Origin: CAWEPK01 sp049521495
GTDB lineage: Bacteria > Desulfobacterota > Syntrophorhabdia > Syntrophorhabdales > WCHB1-27
Length of the DNA stretch: 5,017 nt
Assembly (NCBI GenBank): GCA_049521495.1
Contig: JBEKOT010000219.1
Coordinates: 1-5,017, forward strand
Direction of reading: 5' to 3'
The notes under the pieces were generated by a model. The model saw only the letters and a list, made by a program, of their open reading frames with translations, made no database searches and had not been told where the DNA came from. Below, piece after piece: positions 1-4,751 of this stretch (position 1 is the first letter of the stretch; each line of letters starts with the position of its first letter). A program made the position numbers and the translations under genes.

Positions 1-52
1 CAATTGTACACATGTGAAAAAAAAAGTGCAACCCAAATCAATGACCGTCCTT

Positions 53-86
53 TTTCTTGACAGGCTTTGCTGAAGAGAGGTAATCC
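53..86 (+). promoter_or_regulatory. Promoter-like box upstream of DUF1850 gene
   Basis: TTTCTTGACA at 53-62 contains a perfect sigma70-type -35 hexamer (57-62). The -10 is poor: GGTAAT at 79-84 (16-base spacer, 4 of 6 matches) is the best candidate, and it overlaps the purine-rich GAGAGG at 75-80. If this -10 is used, transcription would start at about 91, practically on the ATG at 93, giving a leaderless or near-leaderless message. The same 10-mer occurs at two other gene starts in the window, which is the main support. The preceding 1-52 is AT-rich, with a CACATGTG palindrome (9-16) and a run of nine A (17-25), and holds no gene I can support. Confidence 0.5.
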
Positions 87-92
87 TATGGA

Positions 93-596
93 ATGTCCCG
101 CCTTGTACCCGTCACTCCGGGCGCGGCGAGGGTCGCGCGGCTCCTCCTTCTGGCCGCCGTCCTCTCCGTCCTGCCGTCGGGTGCCCGGGGGTTCTGCCTC
201 ACGGTAACGGGCGGCAATCAGGAATCGGTCATCGCGGCCGTGCCCGTCAAGGCGGGGACCCCTTTCAGTCTCACCTTCGTGAACTCCATATATGGGGAGC
301 CGGTTAAGGAGACATACGTCTACGAGCCTTCCGAGGGCATCCTGAGTATAAGGGTTGAAAGCCCGTCCGCCGGGGTATTCGAATACTACGGCCTGGAGCC
401 CGATGGGACCGGTGTGGCCGCCCTGCGCCGCAGGGTCGGGCCCATAAGGGTGAGGAGCCACGATTATACCGGCCACATCCTCACTGTGGGGGGGAAGGAG
501 ATTTCCCTCAAGGGCCTGGTGCCCGGCGGCGAGCCCCTGACGATAAAAGTCGGGGAAGACGGCGCGTGCTTTCTCGGGCAGTCCTTACGCCCGTAG
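93..596 (+). CDS. Exported DUF1850 domain protein (TRAP-transporter associated)
   Basis: A 167-residue protein that I assign to the DUF1850 family. Residues 1-33 form a Sec-type signal peptide: arginines at 3, 13 and 16, a hydrophobic stretch of Leu/Ala/Val at about 17-28, and cleavage likely near Ala31-Arg-Gly33. There is no lipobox, since Phe precedes Cys35. The mature part is a small beta-rich domain with the family pattern: a Gly-Thr-Pro-Phe-Ser-Leu strand (55-60), an Asn-Ser-Ile-Tyr-Gly-Glu-Pro-Val-Lys-Glu segment (64-73) where relatives usually have His-Ser and a conserved Glu, and Gly-Gly-Lys-Glu-Ile-Ser-Leu (133-139). In known genomes DUF1850 genes usually sit beside TAXI-type fused TRAP permeases; its biochemical role is unknown. 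The permease is not visible and would lie left of the window if present. ATG at 93 is the only in-frame start after the TAA at 81-83. GAGAGG at 75-80 is 12 bases away, unusually far. An out-of-frame ATG at 88 has better spacing but runs only to a stop near 204. Confidence 0.8.
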   Translation: MSRLVPVTPGAARVARLLLLAAVLSVLPSGARGFCLTVTGGNQESVIAAVPVKAGTPFSLTFVNSIYGEPVKETYVYEPSEGILSIRVESPSAGVFEYYGLEPDGTGVAALRRRVGPIRVRSHDYTGHILTVGGKEISLKGLVPGGEPLTIKVGEDGACFLGQSLRP

Positions 597-599
597 AAA

Positions 600-632
600 T
601 TTCTTGACAATAAATCGCCCATACTATAACAT
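600..632 (+). promoter_or_regulatory. Strong sigma70-like promoter for the CoA ligase unit
   Basis: TTTCTTGACA at 600-609 gives a perfect -35 (604-609). TATAAC at 625-630 matches the -10 consensus in five of six positions with a 15-base spacer; TAACAT at 627-632 with a 17-base spacer is an alternative. It begins four bases after the DUF1850 stop, in a locally AT-rich patch, so the ligase probably has its own transcript. The expected transcription start is about 637-639, where an ATG (639-641) opens an eight-codon reading frame (seven residues plus stop) ending at 662. Confidence 0.65.
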
Positions 633-638
633 CACTCT

Positions 639-818
639 ATGAGGAACCATTTTATTGAGTGAAACCTACGGGCGCGAAGCGTCAACCGACCCTCGGCGTC
701 GGCGGCGGGGCACCCGGATAGGGGGTCGCCCGTATAAGGTCGCTACAGGCCGCGCAGGGTCCCGGCAGGGACGGACATGTGAAGGGCCTTTCGCATTAGA
801 CTAATTTAAGGGGGCGTT
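639..818 (+). promoter_or_regulatory. Long GC-rich foldable leader of the CoA ligase gene
   Basis: About 180 bases lie between the predicted transcription start and the ligase ATG. A short reading frame (639-662) is followed by strongly GC-rich sequence with several complementary segments: 667-674 pairs perfectly with 727-734 (8 bp), and inside it 686-690 pairs with 698-702 (5 bp). Next, 747-751 pairs with 785-789, enclosing a hairpin of 759-763 with 768-772 and a GGCA loop. The sequence then turns AT-rich (about 790-808) before the ribosome binding site. This layout would suit a cis-regulatory RNA, but I do not recognise any riboswitch class and see no clear terminator/antiterminator pair. 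It could equally be unstructured spacer, in which GC-rich DNA gives pairings by chance. Confidence 0.35.
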
Positions 819-2114
819 ATGGATTACTGGAACAAGTACACGGAAACTTTACCGAGGGAAAAGCTGGACAAGACGGAGTTTTCGCACTTCAAGAATCTGT
901 TTTCTTACGCCAAGGCCCATTCCAAGCTATACGCCGAGAAACTCTCCGGGATCGAGCCGGGCGACATCAAGACCTTTGACGATATCAAGAAGGTCCCCTT
1001 CACGTACAAGGAGGAACTGCGGAAGTGGCAGGAGAACGTCGATCCTTTCCCTTACGGCGGGCTCCTCGGGGTGCCCATCGAAGAGGTATCGACTTTCAGG
1101 CAGACGAGCGGCACGACGGGCAGGCCGGTGTACGTCCCCGAAACTTATGAGAGCTGGCAGTGGAGGATCGAGTCGTGGTGCCACATACTCTGGATGGCGG
1201 GCTTCAGGTCCAGGCACAGGGTCTTTCTTCCTTTCGGCTATAACGTCTATGTAGCCTTCTGGGAGGCCCACTACGCGGCGGAAAAGCTCGGCTGCGAGGT
1301 CGTGCCCGGGGGCGCGCTCGATACCAAGGGCAGGGTCAACAAGATCATAGAGCTGAAGGCCAACGCCATGACCGGAACGCCCACGTACACGCTAAACATA
1401 GCCCAGGAGGCGATGGAGATGGGCATCGACCCCAAATCCTTCGGCATAGAGCGCATACTGGGCGCCGGCGAGCCTCTGCCGGAGGCGACGCGCAAGCGGA
1501 TCGAAGCGACGTACAACTGCAAGATGTTCGACCACATAGGGAGCACGGAGACATGCGGCTTCGCCGGCATGTGCGAGGTCCAGAAGGGCCTGCACATAGT
1601 CGAGCCCTTCTTCCTCGTCGAGCTCCTCGACAGGGAGACCCTCTCCAAGGAAGTGGCAGTGGGCGAGCAGGGCGTGATCGTCATCACGCCGCTCGGCAGA
1701 AGGTCCTTCCCGGTGATACGCTTCAATACGAACGACGTGGCGGTCAAGGGGCCGTCCGAGTGCGAGTGCGGCAGGACCTCTTTGAAGCTGATGGAGATAG
1801 TGGGAAGGGTTGACGACATAAGGAAGATCAGGGGCGTCCTCTTTTCCCCGAAGACGGTCGAGCAGTTAATCAGGTCGGAGTTTCCGGAGATAGTGGAGTA
1901 TGAGATAGTGGTGACCCGCGAGGACATCATGGACCAGATCCTCCTGCGGATAGAGCTCGATCCCAAGGTCGGCGCGGACGCGGCCCAGGCGGCAGCTAAA
2001 AAGCTCGCGGAGAGGCACAAGATAAAGACTAATCTGTCCTGCAAGGTCAAGGTCGAGCCGGAAGGCAGCCTGCCGAGGTACGACCTTCTGCTCAAGTTCT
2101 GCACCCCCGAGTAG
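819..2114 (+). CDS. PaaK-family AMP-forming acyl/aryl-CoA ligase
   Basis: A 431-residue protein of the phenylacetate-CoA ligase (PaaK) family, a usual length for that family. These cytoplasmic enzymes activate a carboxylic acid with ATP to an acyl-adenylate and transfer it to CoA. Visible motifs: the phosphate-binding loop QTSGTTGRP (95-103); GAGEPLP (215-221); HIGSTE (239-244), equivalent to the Y-G-x-T-E adenine-binding motif; RFNTND (301-306), with the ribose-binding Asp306; a CxCGRT turn (315-320); and the hinge region GRVDDIRKIRGV (329-340), followed by the small C-terminal domain. The usual catalytic lysine of the last motif is not in its expected place (see findings). The ATG is preceded by AAGGGGG at 808-814. 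The preceding DUF1850 gene suggests that an imported organic acid is the substrate, but phenylacetate itself cannot be claimed. Aryl, branched or dicarboxylic acids are all possible. Confidence 0.88.
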   Translation: MDYWNKYTETLPREKLDKTEFSHFKNLFSYAKAHSKLYAEKLSGIEPGDIKTFDDIKKVPFTYKEELRKWQENVDPFPYGGLLGVPIEEVSTFRQTSGTTGRPVYVPETYESWQWRIESWCHILWMAGFRSRHRVFLPFGYNVYVAFWEAHYAAEKLGCEVVPGGALDTKGRVNKIIELKANAMTGTPTYTLNIAQEAMEMGIDPKSFGIERILGAGEPLPEATRKRIEATYNCKMFDHIGSTETCGFAGMCEVQKGLHIVEPFFLVELLDRETLSKEVAVGEQGVIVITPLGRRSFPVIRFNTNDVAVKGPSECECGRTSLKLMEIVGRVDDIRKIRGVLFSPKTVEQLIRSEFPEIVEYEIVVTREDIMDQILLRIELDPKVGADAAQAAAKKLAERHKIKTNLSCKVKVEPEGSLPRYDLLLKFCTPE

Positions 2115-2139
2115 GGGGGGGTAGGGGCCGGGGTCTTTT
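2103..2139 (+). terminator. Weak terminator-like hairpin after the CoA ligase
   Basis: ACCCC at 2103-2107 can pair with GGGGT at 2130-2134, followed by CTTTT (2135-2139). Alternatively, CCCCC (2104-2108) pairs with GGGGG (2114-2118) over the stop codon. The stems are short and the T-run is only four bases, so this is a marginal Rho-independent terminator candidate. It overlaps the left edge of the long inverted-repeat element. Confidence 0.25.
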
Positions 2140-2238
2140 CGTGCCTTTTCCCTGTCTCTTGGGGCCGCGCGATCCTCACATACTTAACAGTATACTCCGG
2201 TCGGCGACCCCTCGATCACGGGAAAATCCATCGAAAAT
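2121..2238 (+). repeat. Left arm of the inverted repeat
   Basis: The arm begins seven bases after the ligase stop codon. It contains a small inner inverted repeat ATACT-taac-AGTAT (2180-2193) that is conserved in the other arm. Opposite-strand reading gives only a 15-codon frame starting from the conserved block near 2233, so no gene is supported here. Confidence 0.8.
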
Positions 2239-2458
2239 AGCCCAGGTCCCCTATCGCCATCCTCTGAAGTTTTGGACCTATTTCGGGCAAACCAGTCAGT
2301 GGACGTCCGGGCATCATATCCCAACCCCTTGTAATAGTCCGGATCGCTCGAACCCCTATTGCCCCCGTTGTGAAATAACGGGCCTGTCGATCGTCTGGTG
2401 CGCTTCGCGCCGGTTAAAAATCGCTTTAGCGAACAGTTGAGGGAAGGAGCCGGAGGAA

Positions 2459-2576
2459 ATTTCGATGGATTTTCACGTGATCGAGGAGCAGGCCGGCGAG
2501 ACTATACTTTTAAGTATGTCGAGCCGGACCTGGTCCGAGAGACAGGGAAAAGGCGCGAAATTGGCCCGGCCCTTAC
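2459..2576 (-). repeat. Right arm of the inverted repeat
   Basis: Inverted counterpart of 2121-2238. On the minus strand it starts within the last codons of the nucleoside phosphorylase and includes its TAA stop (2573-2575). The inner inverted repeat here is ATACTT-tt-AAGTAT (2504-2517). The central part between the arms (2239-2458) holds small stems such as 2364-2369 with 2377-2382 and 2421-2425 with 2428-2432, and no convincing coding sequence. Confidence 0.8.
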
Positions 2577-3316
2577 TCAATTACGTGGAGGATGAAGAAG
2601 TCGAGGAGGCGCGCTCTCCCTGCCCGGAACTCCGGGGTGCCGAAGCTGCTTTCCCAGCGCCCGGGCCGGACGATGTCGGATACCACTAGGAATGAGGCGG
2701 CCGGGAGTCCTTTAGACGCGCAGACAGCGTAGAGGGAGGCCGTCTCCATCTCAACGCCGATGACGCCCCTCCGGCCGTACCTTTCGACCTTATCCGCCGT
2801 TTCCCTGTAGATCGCGTCGCTCGTCCAGACCGTGCCGGCCGAAAAGCCCTCGTCGAGGCAGGACGGCTGCCACTCGCTGGCCCACTGCGAGGCGACCGTG
2901 TCGCCTTCCCCCTCGAGATAGTGGAAAGAGACGCCGTCCTCCCTGATCGCGGCGGTCGCGAGTATGACGTCTCCCGGGCGGACGGCGCCGATGCCGCCGC
3001 AGTAGCCAAATATGAAGAATTCCCTTGCCCCGAAGGCGGCAAGCTCCTCCACCAGGGCGGCCAGAGCCGGCCCGCCGATCGGCGACCGGACGAGGACGGT
3101 CAGGCTTTGGGGCGTCCTGTAGAACTGCCGGTAGGGAAGCCATTGTGTCAAGACTTTGGACAGGGTCCGCCGCACGAGCGCCGAGATGTCCCACCGGGTG
3201 AAGACGATCACCGCCCTTCCGGGAAGGTGAAGGTCTTCGGGCTTCTTGCCCGTGAGGGCGGCTGCCAGTTTTTCCGGGGTCAGAACGGGCTCTGAAGGGT
3301 CAAATAAGCTTCTCAC
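2573..3316 (-). CDS. Nucleoside phosphorylase, PNP/UDP family (NP-I)
   Basis: A 247-residue protein close in length to hexameric uridine/purine phosphorylases. Such enzymes cleave the N-glycosidic bond of nucleosides with phosphate, giving a free base and (deoxy)ribose-1-phosphate in salvage. Recognisable elements: a Gly-Gly-Pro-Ala segment with Glu-Glu-Leu (81-92); the central GYCGGIG turn (104-110) followed by RPGDVILATAAIREDG (113-128); TSDAIYRET (165-173); the nucleoside-binding VEMETASLYAVC (188-199); and VVSDI with Asp214. The N-terminal part (to about residue 60) lacks the usual G-D-P-x-R phosphate-binding segment, so substrate and even phosphorolytic activity are uncertain; a hydrolase or nucleosidase is possible. 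GTG at 3314-3316 is the start, supported by GGAG seven bases upstream. It overlaps the HIT gene by 17 bases, implying translational coupling. The TAA stop lies at the edge of the inverted-repeat element. Confidence 0.85.
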   Translation of the reverse strand: MRSLFDPSEPVLTPEKLAAALTGKKPEDLHLPGRAVIVFTRWDISALVRRTLSKVLTQWLPYRQFYRTPQSLTVLVRSPIGGPALAALVEELAAFGAREFFIFGYCGGIGAVRPGDVILATAAIREDGVSFHYLEGEGDTVASQWASEWQPSCLDEGFSAGTVWTSDAIYRETADKVERYGRRGVIGVEMETASLYAVCASKGLPAASFLVVSDIVRPGRWESSFGTPEFRAGRARLLDFFILHVIE

Positions 3317-3788
3317 GCACCTTCTCCTTCAGCTTCCGGTGCGATTCGTAAAGGTGCTCGGAGATGACTTTCGTCTCCCCTATGACGGGCATGAAGTTCG
3401 TGTCGCCGAACCAGCGGGGGACAACGTGGATGTGTAGGTGCTCTTCCAGGCCGGCGCCCGCCGCTCTTCCCATGTTGATCCCGATGTTCAGCCCTTGGGC
3501 GCCGAAGGATTCCCGGAGGGCGGAGGAGACAACCCGGAGCAGGCCCATCATGTCCAGGATCTCCTTGTCGGTCAGCTCCTCGATCGTCCCCAAGTGTCTT
3601 TCGGGCACGACCATGACATGGCCGTTCGCGTAAGGGTAGCGGTTCATCACGGCGAATGCCAGCCCCTTCCGCGCTATAACGAGGGACGATTCATCTTCCG
3701 CAGGCGCGATGCAGAGGAAGCACTTATCGCCCGCCTGTCTCTGCGCCCCTACGTATTCCATCCTCCATGGCGCCCATATCCTCTTCAT
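3300..3788 (-). CDS. HIT-family protein, Ap4A phosphorylase/hydrolase-like
   Basis: A 162-residue histidine-triad protein. The triad HLHIHVV is at 117-123, with the catalytic middle region preceded by Gly-Leu-Glu-Glu. The opening MKRIWAPWRMEYV is typical of the bacterial subgroup annotated as Ap4A phosphorylase or HIT hydrolase. Cys23 and Cys26 may bind metal, and NRYPYANGH (49-57) is the family's conserved N-terminal-half motif. The family hydrolyses or phosphorolyses nucleotidyl bonds such as dinucleoside polyphosphates or AMP-amidates in the cytoplasm; the actual substrate is not deducible. I chose ATG at 3788 because GAGGG sits seven bases upstream. A TTG six bases earlier (3794) would leave that site only one base away. 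The gene starts two bases after the HNH stop, and its own end overlaps the phosphorylase start, so the three genes form one operon. Confidence 0.9.
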   Translation of the reverse strand: MKRIWAPWRMEYVGAQRQAGDKCFLCIAPAEDESSLVIARKGLAFAVMNRYPYANGHVMVVPERHLGTIEELTDKEILDMMGLLRVVSSALRESFGAQGLNIGINMGRAAGAGLEEHLHIHVVPRWFGDTNFMPVIGETKVISEHLYESHRKLKEKVREKLI

Positions 3789-3790
3789 TC

Positions 3791-4318
3791 TCAATCCCTC
3801 ATGAACACGTAGTCTTTCCAGTAGTCGGGAAAGGCGCCCCCTCCGAGGCCCAGAAAGAGCACGTGGGCGCCGCTCGGCCGGCCGGGTCTTTTCCTGGGGA
3901 CCATAGCCGCCTCCTCGGGGAGGCGGTCCGCTTTCTTCAGGTTACATCGAATGCAGGAGGTGACGACGTTCGTCCAGTCGGTCAGACCTCCTCTGGACCT
4001 GGGCACGATGTGATCGCACGTAAGGTGCCTGGCCTCGAAGCGCTCCCCGCAGTACTGGCACGTGTGGCCGTCCCTGAGAAAGACATTTTTTCTGGAGAAC
4101 CGCACACGGAGCTTTTTGGGCCGGACGAAGGTGAGGAGCCTTATGACTGCCGGGAGCCTGACCCGCCTCGATACGCTTCGAATTTCCCGGTCATACTCCC
4201 TGACGACCTCGACCTTTTCGAGGTAAACGAGGGTGATGGCCTTCTTCCACGATACGATCGCAAGGGGCTCGAAGGTAGTGTTGAGAAGGAGCGTCCGGTC
4301 CATGAACATATTGACCAT
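3791..4318 (-). CDS. HNH endonuclease family protein
   Basis: A 175-residue protein of a widespread stand-alone HNH family. The N-terminal half has the family's RTLLLNTTFEPLAIVSWKKA stretch (8-27) and a Glu/Val-rich linker. The nuclease core includes CQYC (87-90), CDH with Asp102-His103, GLTDWTNVV with Asn117 (111-119), and CIRCN-LKK (122-129), where Cys87/90/122/125 should bind a structural zinc and His103, Asn117 and Asn126 match the HNH signature. The target is unknown; relatives occur singly in many genomes without an obvious restriction or phage context. Three in-frame ATGs (4318, 4309, 4303) compete, and none has a Shine-Dalgarno sequence. The promoter-like box just upstream places transcription start near 4307, which would favour ATG 4303 and a leaderless message. 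The longest form is reported. It is first gene of the HNH-HIT-phosphorylase operon. Confidence 0.88.
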   Translation of the reverse strand: MVNMFMDRTLLLNTTFEPLAIVSWKKAITLVYLEKVEVVREYDREIRSVSRRVRLPAVIRLLTFVRPKKLRVRFSRKNVFLRDGHTCQYCGERFEARHLTCDHIVPRSRGGLTDWTNVVTSCIRCNLKKADRLPEEAAMVPRKRPGRPSGAHVLFLGLGGGAFPDYWKDYVFMRD

Positions 4319-4347
4319 ACCGCGATTTGCCGGCGATTGTCAAGAAA
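4314..4347 (-). promoter_or_regulatory. Promoter-like box of the HNH-HIT-phosphorylase operon
   Basis: On the minus strand TTTCTTGACA lies at 4347-4338, with a perfect -35 hexamer (4343-4338). TATGGT at 4319-4314 is an 18-base-spaced -10 with four of six matches, and it overlaps the first candidate ATG. It is the only promoter-like sequence visible in the 86 bases between the HNH start and the CFI-box remnant. Confidence 0.5.
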
Positions 4348-4425
4348 AGGCGGGCGGCCTACTTCCGCGGCGCATGAGGAAGGTGCGTCAAAGGGACGCC
4401 GGCGTTAGCCGGGAAAAGAGCCCCA

Positions 4426-4464
4426 CCCCCGCAATCGGAGGGCGGGGGCGGCCGCCGCCCCCGC
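4426..4464. repeat. Very GC-rich hairpin sequence in the CFI-box tail
   Basis: 4442-4451 pairs perfectly with 4455-4464 (10 bp, all G/C, three-base loop). Alternatively, 4426-4432 pairs with 4442-4448 (7 bp, nine-base loop), followed on the minus strand by CTTTT near 4418-4414. The second form is a weak terminator candidate for leftward transcription; both lie in the Ala/Pro-coding end of the CFI-box remnant and may simply reflect its composition. Confidence 0.4.
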
Positions 4465-4607
4465 GGCCAGGGCCGGGATCGCCGATATCGGGTGGAGCAA
4501 ACCGTACACGAGGGGCGGGAGGAGCAGGCGAACTATGAAGGCAAGCCATGGATTGCTCCGAACGTAGTCTGCCGCTGCAGGAGAGTATGCGTAATAGAGG
4601 CGGATAA

Positions 4608-4707
4608 AGAGCCTTCCGGGGGCGGTCGGCGCAAGCCGCTCGTCCCTGAACCTCCGGAGAGCCTTCCGGGGGCGGTCGGCGCAAGCCGCTCGTCCCTGAA
4701 CCTCCGG
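4608..4707. repeat. Perfect 50-bp tandem duplication
   Basis: 4608-4657 and 4658-4707 are identical over all 50 bases, and both flanks mismatch at once (4607 against 4657; 4658 against 4708). Fifty is not a multiple of three, so the extra copy shifts the reading frame of the CFI-box module. Perfect identity and the absence of extra microhomology at the borders suggest a very recent event or an assembly artefact. Confidence 0.97.
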
Positions 4708-4751
4708 GCCTGCACCTCCGGGGCGAGATAGCTGCCATAGGCGGCCGCGTG

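Larger units (their letters stand above)
2121..2576. mobile_element. Long imperfect palindrome, MITE-like candidate element
   Basis: The two halves of this interval are inverted copies of each other. The outer 118 bases of each arm align almost without gaps, at roughly three quarters identity by hand. Symmetric blocks include 2143-2159 against 2538-2554 (17 of 17), 2178-2187 against 2510-2519 (10 of 10) and 2210-2236 against 2460-2486 (26 of 27). Towards the centre the similarity weakens but short gapped matches remain, such as AATAG (2333-2337) against CTATT (2356-2360). TA dinucleotides stand at symmetric positions 2122-2123 and 2574-2575, just outside GGGGCCGGGG on the left and its near complement on the right. 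That would fit TA-targeting (IS630/mariner-type) elements. No transposase is inside, so it would be non-autonomous. Alternatives are two solo repeats in opposite orientation, or shared 3'-end regulatory elements of two convergent genes. Confidence 0.5.
4405..4751 (-). pseudogene. Decayed CFI-box C-terminal domain
   Basis: Minus-strand reading reveals the C-terminal domain named CFI-box-CTERM, split over two frames. From about 4739, the frame reads AYGSYLAPEVQARRFRDERL, then APTAPGRL. A 50-bp tandem duplication then shifts the frame, and the downstream frame continues FIRLYYAYSPAAADYV, RSNPWLAFIVRLLLPPLVYG and a hydrophobic Ala-rich tail to TAA at 4405. Skipping one repeat copy joins the two pieces seamlessly. 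The hallmark CFIATA before AYGS is absent: the upstream codons give a TAG and unrelated residues. In other proteins this domain sits at the C-terminus of diverse, often exported proteins; its function is not established. The hydrophobic segment (PWLAFIVRLLLPPLVYGLL) suggests membrane association. It may be a true pseudogene, a phase-variable locus or an assembly error. Confidence 0.7.

Noticed and set aside
1..52. C-terminal end of an upstream gene
   Set aside because: Two frames are open for some 20 codons, but the stretch is AT-rich, has a run of nine A and no recognisable protein end; the promoter box follows directly.
88..204. Alternative start ATG at 88 for the first + strand gene
   Set aside because: Its spacing to GAGAGG is better, but the frame differs from the DUF1850 frame and ends near 204 without a recognisable product.
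1271..2179. 302-codon minus-strand open frame opposite the CoA ligase
   Set aside because: It is antisense to a gene with clear family motifs; such long shadow frames are expected in GC-rich DNA.
2141..2440. 99-codon + strand frame starting with GTG
   Set aside because: It spans the palindromic element, has no ribosome binding site, mixed codon choice and no recognisable domain.
2465..2689. 74-codon + strand frame with a good GGAGG site at 2452-2456
   Set aside because: It lies in the right arm of the inverted repeat and then runs antisense through 117 bases of the phosphorylase. The ribosome site is not conserved in the other arm, whose matching frame stops after 15 codons, and the product resembles nothing I know.
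3138..3153. A fourth CTTGACA on the minus strand
   Set aside because: It is inside the phosphorylase coding sequence, lacks the TTT of the decamer, and precedes no gene start.
3767..4408. 213-codon + strand open frame over the HNH gene
   Set aside because: It is antisense to the HNH gene, whose zinc and HNH residues are plainly encoded on the minus strand; its own translation shows no domain.
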